A stretch of DNA of 13,956 bases from an uncultured Actinomycetes bacterium (GTDB lineage: Bacteria; Actinomycetota; Actinomycetes; S36-B12): the NCBI GenBank assembly GCA_937876275.1, contig CALFIA010000091.1, positions 1 through 13,956 on the forward strand. Reading direction: 5' to 3'. Positions 8,130 through 13,956 of the stretch are shown piece by piece. The position numbers and the translations under genes were made by a program. Position 1 is the first letter of the stretch. Every line of letters starts with the position of its first letter. The notes under the pieces were generated by a model. The model worked only from the letters and a program-made list of their open reading frames with translations, ran no database searches and was not told the DNA's origin.

Positions 8130-10502
8130 GTGACGGTCGACCCGAGTGATGCCACCCAGGTCATCGAGGATGGCGTGGTCGAGCCGCGCCTGAGGCGTCC
8201 GCTCGATCTCGTCCGCTTCGTCATCGCCCTGGGCATTGCCGGCGTAACCCTCTTAATCGCCTACTTCGCGACCAGTACGACCGCCGGCCTGGATTCCGAC
8301 ATCGCCTCCGGAGTGCAGAACCTGCCAGGCCCGCTAGTGCTCATCCTGAACATCATCGGCGGCATCGGCACCCTCGGCCTGCCGATTGCCGCGGCGGTCA
8401 TGCTGATCCTGCGCAAGCGACTGCGCCAGCTCTTCGACTCACTCGTCGCGATGCTCCTGACCGTCATCGTGCTCACCGCGACCTCGACGCTGATCTCGGC
8501 CTTCGGCAGCGCGCAGCTGATGGCCGCGCTGGCCGGCTCCCCCAACCCGAACAGCGTCTCTACAGCACCCATCCTCGGCGGCCTCATCGCGTTCGTCACC
8601 GTCAGTCGCCTGATGGTGCGCCGCCCCTGGAATGTGCTGAGCATTGCCGTCATCGGCTCGGTTATCGCTGTCACGGTGATCAGCTCGTCAATCGCCCTGG
8701 CCGGCATCGGCTTCTCCCTCGCGATCGGCTGGGCCCTCGGCCTGCTCACCCGCTACGTGGTGGGCACGCCGACCACGCGCCCCAATGGCTATGAGATTGC
8801 CGCGACTCTGGATCGCAACGGGTACCCCGTCACCACCCTTCGTGCGATCACGACGACCAAGCAAGGACGCCGCTACATCGCGACCACGCGCAGCGGTGGA
8901 TTGCTGCGCGTGACCGTCTTCGACCGCGATCTCGAGGGCGCTGGCCTGATCAGCTGGCTCTGGACTGCTGCGCGCCTGCGCAATGAACCGGGCACCGGTG
9001 CCTTCAACCTGCGTCGTTCACTCGACCACGCCGCACTCATGGCCTACGCCGGCCAGGCCGCCGGTGTGGCTGCGCCGAGACTTCTCGTGGCCGCCGAGAT
9101 CGGGCCTGACTCCGTTCTTCTTGCCTACGAGCAGATCATGGGCACGACCTTCGACCAGATCGCCGACCTCACCGATGCCGATCTCGAATCGGCCTGGCGG
9201 GCGATCCGCACGATGCATGAGCACGACCTCAGCCACCGCGGGCTGCATGCCAGCAACCTGGTGCGCGATCTCGAGGGCAATGTGTGGCTGGTCGGGAACA
9301 ACGGCGGCAGCATTGCCGCTGGCGATGTTGCCAAGCGCATTGACCTCGCCGAACTCCTGGTCACCCTCGCGCTTCTCACTGACGTCGAGCGCGCAGTCAC
9401 CACTGGCCGCACCGTGCTTGGCAATGCCGGGCTTGCCCGCGCTCTGCCGGTGCTGCAGAAGGTCGCTCTCTCCTCTGCCACACGCAAGGCCCTGCGCAAG
9501 CAACGCAAGCTGCTGGTGAATCTGCGTGATGCGCTTGTCGAGATGCGGCCCGATGCTGACGTCGAGCAGATTCAGTTGCAGCGCATCAAGCCGCGCACGC
9601 TGATCATGATCATCGTCGGCTCCATCGCCGGCTACGTGCTGCTCTCCCAGCTCGCGTCTGTCGACCTGGGCACGCTTCTCACCTCTGCCAACTGGTGGTG
9701 GATGGGTGCAGCGCTGATCCTGAGCCTGATCACCTACATCGCTGCGGCGTGGTCGCTCTCCGGCTTCGTGCCCGAGCAGCTCAAGCTTCATCGCACCGTC
9801 GCAGCGCAGGTGGCCGGCGACTTCGCGACCCTCGTGTCTCCCCCGACCCTTGGCGCAGTGGCGATCAACCTGCGCTTCCTCCAAAAAGCTGGTCTGCATC
9901 CGGCTCTCGCAGCAGCGAGCGTGGGCGTCTCGCAGGTCATGGCCTTCGTCTTTCACATCCTGCTCCTCTTCGCCTTCGGTATCGCCGCAGGTACGCAGCA
10001 CGACTTCACCTTCAATCCCCCGCGCGCGCTCGTTATCGCCGTGGTTGCCGTCGCGATCGTGATCATGGCCTTGTTCGCGGTGCCTTGGGTGCGTCACACG
10101 ATCCGCAAGCGCCTTGGCCCCACCCTCAAGGAGGTCGGTCCGCGACTGGTCACGGTGGCGCAGCGCCCCGTCAAGCTCATCGAAGGTATCGGCGGCATCC
10201 TCCTGCTCAACCTCGCCTACATCGGCGTGCTGGCCGCGTGCGTCTACGCCTTCGGCGGTCATCTCAGCATTGCCGTGATCGCCGTGGTCTACCTCGCCGG
10301 TGCCACCATCGGCCAGGCAGCACCGACCCCCGGTGGCCTGGGCGCAGTCGAGGCAGCGCTCTCTGCGGGTCTCACGGCAGCAGGCCTCGACGGTGGCACC
10401 GCAGTCTCGGCGGTGCTTGCCTACCGTCTCGTCACCTTCTGGCTCCCGACCATCCCGGGCTACTGGTGCTTCACCTGGCTGACCAAGAAGGGTGCTCTCT
10501 AA
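8130..10502 (+). CDS. Membrane protein: kinase-like (pseudokinase) domain fused to lysylphosphatidylglycerol synthase transmembrane (flippase-like) domain
   Basis: A 790-residue protein in three parts. Residues about 27-210 hold roughly six hydrophobic segments, possibly a remnant PAP2-like membrane region. Residues about 220-480 are soluble and kinase-like: RVTVFDRDLEGAGL resembles the strand after the nucleotide loop, and SHRGLHASN at 368-376 sits where HRD-x(4)-N belongs. The Asp is replaced by Gly371 while Asn376 is kept, and the DFG position reads GNNGG at 389-393 without Asp. Residues about 500-790 are polytopic and carry PTPGGLGAVE at 732-741, the hallmark of the LPG_synthase_TM/YbhN family. 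That family includes the flippase half of MprF and related lipid or glycolipid transporters. No lysyltransferase domain is present, so it is not a full MprF. The GTG at 8130 is favoured by the -10 six bases upstream. Substrate and ligand are unknown. Catalytic loss of the kinase domain is inferred from the missing aspartates. Confidence 0.85.
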   Translation: MTVDPSDATQVIEDGVVEPRLRRPLDLVRFVIALGIAGVTLLIAYFATSTTAGLDSDIASGVQNLPGPLVLILNIIGGIGTLGLPIAAAVMLILRKRLRQLFDSLVAMLLTVIVLTATSTLISAFGSAQLMAALAGSPNPNSVSTAPILGGLIAFVTVSRLMVRRPWNVLSIAVIGSVIAVTVISSSIALAGIGFSLAIGWALGLLTRYVVGTPTTRPNGYEIAATLDRNGYPVTTLRAITTTKQGRRYIATTRSGGLLRVTVFDRDLEGAGLISWLWTAARLRNEPGTGAFNLRRSLDHAALMAYAGQAAGVAAPRLLVAAEIGPDSVLLAYEQIMGTTFDQIADLTDADLESAWRAIRTMHEHDLSHRGLHASNLVRDLEGNVWLVGNNGGSIAAGDVAKRIDLAELLVTLALLTDVERAVTTGRTVLGNAGLARALPVLQKVALSSATRKALRKQRKLLVNLRDALVEMRPDADVEQIQLQRIKPRTLIMIIVGSIAGYVLLSQLASVDLGTLLTSANWWWMGAALILSLITYIAAAWSLSGFVPEQLKLHRTVAAQVAGDFATLVSPPTLGAVAINLRFLQKAGLHPALAAASVGVSQVMAFVFHILLLFAFGIAAGTQHDFTFNPPRALVIAVVAVAIVIMALFAVPWVRHTIRKRLGPTLKEVGPRLVTVAQRPVKLIEGIGGILLLNLAYIGVLAACVYAFGGHLSIAVIAVVYLAGATIGQAAPTPGGLGAVEAALSAGLTAAGLDGGTAVSAVLAYRLVTFWLPTIPGYWCFTWLTKKGAL

Positions 10503-10524
10503 GCACTCGCTTGAAGCGACCCGC

Positions 10525-10530
10525 AATAAT
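10525..10530 (+). promoter_or_regulatory. Putative -10 element of the NIL-domain gene (leaderless)
   Basis: AATAAT differs from TATAAT at one base and ends six bases before the ATG at 10537. The 34-bp gap after the upstream stop codon has no Shine-Dalgarno. This supports ATG 10537 over the upstream in-frame GTG at 10492 and suggests the gene can be transcribed on its own. No clear -35 box is visible. Confidence 0.5.
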
Positions 10531-10536
10531 GGGCTT

Positions 10537-10779
10537 ATGAAGAGCCTGCATGTGCGACTGACTTTCCCGCCCGGCCCCGCCACTGAGCCGGTGATCTACG
10601 AGATCGTCAAGCAGTTCAACGTGGTGCCGAACATTCGCCGCGCATCTATTCAGGAGCACACCGGCTGGATGGTGCTCGAACTCGCGGGCGAGCAGGAGCA
10701 GCTCGATGCCGCCATTGCTTACATGACCGGCCTGGGTGTCGATGTGTCTGACCCCGACGGCGACGTCATCGCCGGTTAA
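10537..10779 (+). CDS. Small free-standing NIL-domain protein
   Basis: An 80-residue protein that is essentially one NIL domain. Visible marks are VRLTFPPGPATEPVIYEIV, FNVVPNIRRASI and GWMVLELAGEQEQLDAAIAYM, then a GVDV strand; the order fits the ferredoxin-like fold of the family. NIL domains occur at the C-terminus of the methionine ABC transporter ATPase MetN, where they bind methionine, and as small free-standing proteins in Actinobacteria whose role is poorly defined. No cysteine is present and no ferredoxin module is fused. The ATG at 10537 is chosen because the family sequence starts right there and a -10-like hexamer lies six bases upstream. The GTG at 10492 would overlap the upstream gene and add 15 residues without family similarity. 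It follows the flippase-like gene by 34 bp, so read-through transcription is possible. Confidence 0.88.
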   Translation: MKSLHVRLTFPPGPATEPVIYEIVKQFNVVPNIRRASIQEHTGWMVLELAGEQEQLDAAIAYMTGLGVDVSDPDGDVIAG

Positions 10780-10804
10780 CGAAGAATGAGCGGAGCGAGT
10801 CCCG

Positions 10805-10829
10805 CGGCGAACCGGGCATAGATTCGCCG
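10805..10829. terminator. Possible bidirectional hairpin between convergent genes
   Basis: CGGCGAA at 10805-10811 pairs with TTCGCCG at 10823-10829 across an 11-base loop. It lies in the 59-bp gap between the convergent stop codons at 10779 and 10841, where a shared terminator is expected. The stem is short and there is no T-run on either side, so this is a weak call. Confidence 0.3.
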
Positions 10830-10838
10830 GTAACACCC

Positions 10839-13800
10839 CTACTTCTGCAGCGGCCGCGCGAAGATCGCGGTCGTCTGAGTGAACTCACCATTGCGCAGGC
10901 CGTTACAGGTCAGCAGCACCAGTCGGTGCGGGCCTCCCTGGCCGAACCACGAGGCCCGGTGCTGGCCCTTGGGCACGGTCACGGTTCGGGTGATCTCATA
11001 CTCGGTCGTTGTCTTGCCATGGGTGATGGAGAATTCCGAGCCGGTCGCCCGTGTCAGGAGCGAGTTCAGCGCACCCGGGCATCCCACGCCGTAGCGCACA
11101 TGCCAGGTCAGCACGGATGTTCCCAGCTTCGCGTTGAGGCCTGCATGCTGGCGTGACACCGCTGCCACGGCGTTCGAGGCCGGAGGTGCGAGAACGCCTG
11201 TTGAGCTCAGGCTCACGGCCTTGATCGGTACCGTCACACCATTCACAGTGATTGTCGCAACTGCAGCGCCACCAATCGCGTCGCTCGGGCAGCGCTGCAC
11301 GGTCACGGAAACCGAGAGTCGACCCGCATCGATGGCGGTCGGCCTGATTCCGGGAATGCGACGAAGCAATGCCAGTGCCTCGCGCGGCGCGACATGAACG
11401 GTCAGCACACTGCCGGCACGAGCGCCGGAGGTGTCGGAGATCCGGAAGGTGATCTTCGCTGTGCCGGTGAAGTCAGCTGCCGGCATGAACGACACCTTGC
11501 CGTCGGCAACTGTCCAGGTGCCCACGCCGGGGTCGGTGAAGGATGTCGTCCACGCCGTGCCATCCCAGATGCGAAGCGACGACGGCTTGATCATCTCGCC
11601 TGAACTCGGGCGTGCATCCAACACGGGATCCAGCACGACCGGCTTCGTCGGATTGACGATCGTCACGTCAGTCTGAGGACTGGCCTTCGGCCCATTCGTG
11701 TTCGGCGCCGGAAGGGGCGCGGGGCGGCGCGGAGGTGTCGTGGGCACCGTCGGTGTCGGAGTGGTCGTCGGGGCCGTGGACGGCGTCGTTGACGGAGACG
11801 CACTCGGAGTCGAGGACTGCGACGGGGTCGAATTGTTGTTGCTGGGCGCAGGGTTCACGGTGATCGTGATGACGGCGTTGGTCGCTGAACCGTTCCAGTC
11901 GAGGATGCGGTACGGCACGCTGGACGTGCCAGTGAAACCGGCCTGGGGCGTGAATGTGACGACGCCGGTAGCGGTGTCGACGCTGAAGGTGCCCTGTCCG
12001 GCGATGGTCACGGTCGTCTTCGTGCACGCCGGTGCGGTCTCGCCAGACCCGCACAGCAGGATCGAGCCAGGGCGCAGCGCGTACGAGCCGGCGGTGTCAT
12101 TCGTCCATGGCGAGACGGTGACCGGGGTTCCCACTGTCGTCGTGGCCGTGTCATTCGTCGCCGACGGCCCGGCAGGGGCACTGATGGTTGGGGTGAGCAG
12201 CGCGGAGGCCGAGTAGGCCAGCGGCGTGGTCACTGTGGCGGTGTCTGCAACCGACCATGTGGGGATGTAGCCAGCACCATTGGGGGCAACGTTGTTGGCA
12301 TCGTTGGTTGGCGTAGCGACGCAGGTGGGCGAGAGACAGGTCGCTGTCGGATCCGTCGTCGTGGTAGTCGTCGTTGTCGTCGCGACCGAACGGATGTACG
12401 TGTTCGACACCTGGTAGGCGACTGGTTGAGTCGCTGTACCGGTGAAACCAGCGGCAGGGGTGAAGGTCACCGAGCCATCGCCGTTCACTGAGTAGGTGCC
12501 GTCAGCGGTGGTGAGTGACGTTGCTGCGCAGTTCGGCAGCACCTGCCCGCTCGCGCACAGACGCACGCTTGCCGGATCAAGGGCGGGGGTGGAGTAGCTC
12601 GTGGTCACATTGCCGGACGTCGATGTTGACGGCGCCGTCCCGGCAGAGTCATTGCCTGCGTTGGTGCCGGTCAGGCCGGTGCTTGAGGAGAACCCGAACG
12701 TCATCGGCTGCCCGTAGCTGCCGGTCTTGGTGTCCGAGGTGGCCGTCGGCAGCACGACGCCGCTGCCGGCCGGGGTGGCGATCACGGTCGGGGTGATCGT
12801 CGACGAGGCCTTCAGCCCGGCGGCATCAGCGACCTGGTAGCTGATCGGAGTCGCGGTGCCGGTGAACGAGGAGAGTGGATCGAAGGTCACTGAGCCATTC
12901 GCATTCACCGTGTACGTGCCCTCACCGGAGACTGTCAGCGAGGTGGCCGCGCAGTTCGGTGACACCTGCGGCGGCGACGTCGCCGGATCGCACAGCTTCA
13001 CGCTGCCCGGCACCAGCCCGTTGCCACTGCCCGCAGCCGAGTCATTGCCCAGGATGCTGATGACCTGGTTGACGTCCTGATAGCCCGACGACGTGTCGGC
13101 CACAGCCGTGGGTGCGGCGGGAATCACGGGTGTCAGAGTGCTGGTGGCAGTTTGGCCGAAGGAATCCGTGACCTTGTAGGTCACCGCAGCGAGGGAACCT
13201 GCGTTCGTCACGCCGGCCGCGAGGGCGAACGTGACGACCTTTGTCGATGGGTTCAGCGTGTAGGTGCCGGCGCCTGTGATGGTGACGGTGTTGCTGCCTG
13301 CACATTGGCTCGTCGATGGGTCGATGAGGCACACCGTCGGCGTACCGGCCCCGGTCGCCAATCCCCCGGCGCCCAGGAGCGGATCAAAGCTGACCGAGCC
13401 AGCACCGCCCGCCGACACCGGTGCTACGACCTGCGTATCAGGATTCGCCCCCGGCGCCGGTGGCGCCGCAACTGTCGGCGTGATCGTCGCCCGAGCCTTC
13501 TGACCCGCGGCATCGGCCACCTGATACGTCGGTGGCGCAGCGACCGTGCCGGTGAAAGTCGGCAGCGGATCGAAGGTCACCGACCCGTCACCGTTGACGG
13601 TGTACGTGCCCTCATTGGCAACCGTCAGGCTTGTTTGCGTGCACGAGATCGCAGAGACCGGCGTCACGGCCAGCTCCGCCGACGAGCACAGCTTTACGGT
13701 CGCGGGCGTTGCCGACACCGTGTCATTGCTCAGCACCGAGATCGTCTGGTTGGAGTCCCAGCCGCCACTACTGGTGTCGGCAACGGCCGTGGGCGGCACC

Positions 13801-13956
13801 GGAACGACGGGAGTCAGTGTGCTCGTCGCTGTATTGCCCACCTGATCGACGACCTTGTAGGTGATCGGCGTCAACGAGCCCGGCGCAACACCAGCAACAG
13901 CAGTGAACGACACGATGCCCGTCGTGGTGTTCAGCGTGTACGTGCCCTCCCCCGCG
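10839..13956 (-). CDS. Giant secreted CshA-repeat surface protein with C-terminal sortase-like domain (5' end outside window)
   Basis: The C-terminal 1038 residues are visible; the frame is open to the right edge, so start and signal peptide lie outside. From N to C: half a CshA-type fibril repeat (13956 to about 13804), five further repeats down to 11856, a 56-residue Ser/Thr/Pro-rich linker (about 11688-11855), one divergent Ig-like repeat (about 11388-11640), and a C-terminal domain of about 140 residues (10842 to about 11270). Repeats show the family pattern of (G)EGTYTVN..GSVTFDP...FTGTA followed by YQVADAAG and ITPTV. The last domain reads as a class E/F sortase: TVNGVTVPI start, TSVLTWHVRYG with the candidate catalytic His (codon 11100-11102), and LVLLTCNG with the candidate Cys (10905-10907). 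The Arg is unclear; FARP near the end (10854-10856) or the Arg four residues after Cys are candidates. No LPXTG motif or membrane segment follows. Probable role: envelope adhesin or fibril. Confidence 0.88.
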   Translation of the reverse strand, partial: AGEGTYTLNTTTGIVSFTAVAGVAPGSLTPITYKVVDQVGNTATSTLTPVVPVPPTAVADTSSGGWDSNQTISVLSNDTVSATPATVKLCSSAELAVTPVSAISCTQTSLTVANEGTYTVNGDGSVTFDPLPTFTGTVAAPPTYQVADAAGQKARATITPTVAAPPAPGANPDTQVVAPVSAGGAGSVSFDPLLGAGGLATGAGTPTVCLIDPSTSQCAGSNTVTITGAGTYTLNPSTKVVTFALAAGVTNAGSLAAVTYKVTDSFGQTATSTLTPVIPAAPTAVADTSSGYQDVNQVISILGNDSAAGSGNGLVPGSVKLCDPATSPPQVSPNCAATSLTVSGEGTYTVNANGSVTFDPLSSFTGTATPISYQVADAAGLKASSTITPTVIATPAGSGVVLPTATSDTKTGSYGQPMTFGFSSSTGLTGTNAGNDSAGTAPSTSTSGNVTTSYSTPALDPASVRLCASGQVLPNCAATSLTTADGTYSVNGDGSVTFTPAAGFTGTATQPVAYQVSNTYIRSVATTTTTTTTTDPTATCLSPTCVATPTNDANNVAPNGAGYIPTWSVADTATVTTPLAYSASALLTPTISAPAGPSATNDTATTTVGTPVTVSPWTNDTAGSYALRPGSILLCGSGETAPACTKTTVTIAGQGTFSVDTATGVVTFTPQAGFTGTSSVPYRILDWNGSATNAVITITVNPAPSNNNSTPSQSSTPSASPSTTPSTAPTTTPTPTVPTTPPRRPAPLPAPNTNGPKASPQTDVTIVNPTKPVVLDPVLDARPSSGEMIKPSSLRIWDGTAWTTSFTDPGVGTWTVADGKVSFMPAADFTGTAKITFRISDTSGARAGSVLTVHVAPREALALLRRIPGIRPTAIDAGRLSVSVTVQRCPSDAIGGAAVATITVNGVTVPIKAVSLSSTGVLAPPASNAVAAVSRQHAGLNAKLGTSVLTWHVRYGVGCPGALNSLLTRATGSEFSITHGKTTTEYEITRTVTVPKGQHRASWFGQGGPHRLVLLTCNGLRNGEFTQTTAIFARPLQK
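10842..11270 (-). other. Sortase-like domain (class E/F type) at the C-terminus of the CshA-repeat protein
   Basis: This segment encodes about 143 residues in the order expected of a sortase barrel: a short strand ending in TVPI, a SLSSTGVLAPP stretch, TSVLTWHV with the candidate His, a GCPGAL/LL stretch, an EFSITHG strand, a charged turn, then RLVLLTCNG with the candidate nucleophile Cys and a closing AIFARPL strand. Class F sortases normally have GH before V; here a Trp precedes the His. Recognition is by eye, and the catalytic Arg is not certain. Confidence 0.7.
11688..11855 (-). other. Ser/Thr/Pro-rich low-complexity linker
   Basis: About 56 residues made almost only of Ser, Thr, Pro, Ala and Asn, beginning NPAPSNNNSTP and ending near NTNGPK, with one RR pair. 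It separates the cysteine-containing fibril repeats from the final Ig-like repeat and sortase-like domain. Such stretches act as extended wall-spanning stalks or O-glycosylation sites in actinobacterial surface proteins; that role is inferred. Confidence 0.8.
11856..13956 (-). repeat. Array of CshA-type fibril repeats with an alternating two-module higher-order period
   Basis: One partial and five complete repeats are visible, with approximate boundaries at 13804, 13475, 13122, 12781 and 12182. Two types alternate. Type A ends YQVADAAG..A..TITPTV; type B ends TYKV.D..G.TATSTLTPV. At DNA level the A-B unit recurs with a period near 680-690 bp: GTGTCGG starts at 13774 and 13093, and GGATCGAAGGTCAC starts at 13567 and 12877. 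The two copies are similar but clearly diverged. Confidence 0.8.
12354..12380 (-). repeat. Nine-codon threonine tract (ACN repeat)
   Basis: Nine consecutive threonine codons using several synonymous forms lie inside an insertion of the fourth complete repeat of the surface protein. They are followed by DPTATCLSPTC. The trinucleotide-like DNA (GTC/GTT/GTG on the plus strand) could slip and vary in length between strains. Confidence 0.85.

Noticed and set aside
8130..10502. Full MprF (lysyl-phosphatidylglycerol synthase)
   Set aside because: Only the transmembrane flippase-type half is recognisable; there is no lysyltransferase domain, and the central domain is kinase-like.
9018..10583. 521-codon open frame antisense to the pseudokinase-flippase gene
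   Set aside because: It has a GC-rich shadow composition (Asp, Glu, Gly, His and Arg runs), no recognisable motif, and covers a well-supported membrane protein on the other strand.
10492..10779. Longer version of the NIL protein starting at GTG 10492
   Set aside because: The extra 15 residues overlap the upstream gene and do not resemble the family, while ATG 10537 has a -10-like hexamer six bases before it.
10839..13913. GTG at 13911-13913 as the start of the surface protein
   Set aside because: The frame stays open to 13956, and the residues upstream (GEGTYTLNTTTGI) complete a fibril repeat, so this GTG is an internal Val codon and the gene is 5'-truncated by the window.
11856..13956. CRISPR or satellite-like array
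   Set aside because: The recurring units are hundreds of bases long, diverged and in frame, and they encode protein repeats; there are no short identical repeats with unique spacers.

Overview
The window is strongly GC-rich, densely coding DNA from the chromosome of an actinobacterium (Actinomycetota). The lineage call rests on three things. The window carries the two-subunit helicase-nuclease AdnA/AdnB, which is typical of Actinobacteria. A nudC-type NAD(+) diphosphatase lies close downstream of adnB, as in mycobacteria. Every gene that leads a transcription unit lacks a Shine-Dalgarno sequence and instead has a -10-like hexamer 5-6 bases before its start codon, which fits leaderless transcripts. 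Species cannot be named from this sequence. No tRNA, rRNA, CRISPR array, insertion sequence or origin was seen.

Layout. Positions 1-329 (minus) hold the N-terminal part of nudC. It diverges from an OafA/YrhL-type membrane acyltransferase at 406-1695 (plus). The acyltransferase runs tail-to-tail into adnB (1646-4810, minus), and the two reading frames overlap by 50 bp. adnB is translationally coupled to adnA (4807-8091, minus) through an ATGA overlap. A 38-bp divergent gap separates adnA from a 790-residue membrane protein (8130-10502, plus) that joins an N-terminal membrane region, a degenerate kinase-like domain and a C-terminal lysylphosphatidylglycerol-synthase-type flippase domain. A small free-standing NIL-domain protein follows (10537-10779, plus). 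From 10839 to the right edge (minus) runs the C-terminal 1038 residues of a very large secreted protein.

How the genes work together. AdnA and AdnB form a heterodimeric DNA-end-processing motor-nuclease. Both Walker sites and both nuclease centres are intact, and AdnA keeps the four cysteines expected of an iron-sulfur staple. The acyltransferase and the flippase-like protein are envelope-modifying candidates with no visible functional tie to AdnAB. The acyltransferase sits in opposite orientation between adnB and nudC, so it may be a lineage-specific insertion.

The most notable object is the right-hand protein. It has at least six CshA-type fibril repeats, most with a cysteine pair, then a Ser/Thr/Pro-rich linker, one more Ig-like repeat, and a C-terminal domain that reads as a class E/F sortase with the His and Cys motifs. 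A sortase domain fused to the C-terminus of a repeat adhesin, with no LPXTG signal or membrane tail after it, is an unusual architecture and the best candidate here for something undescribed.
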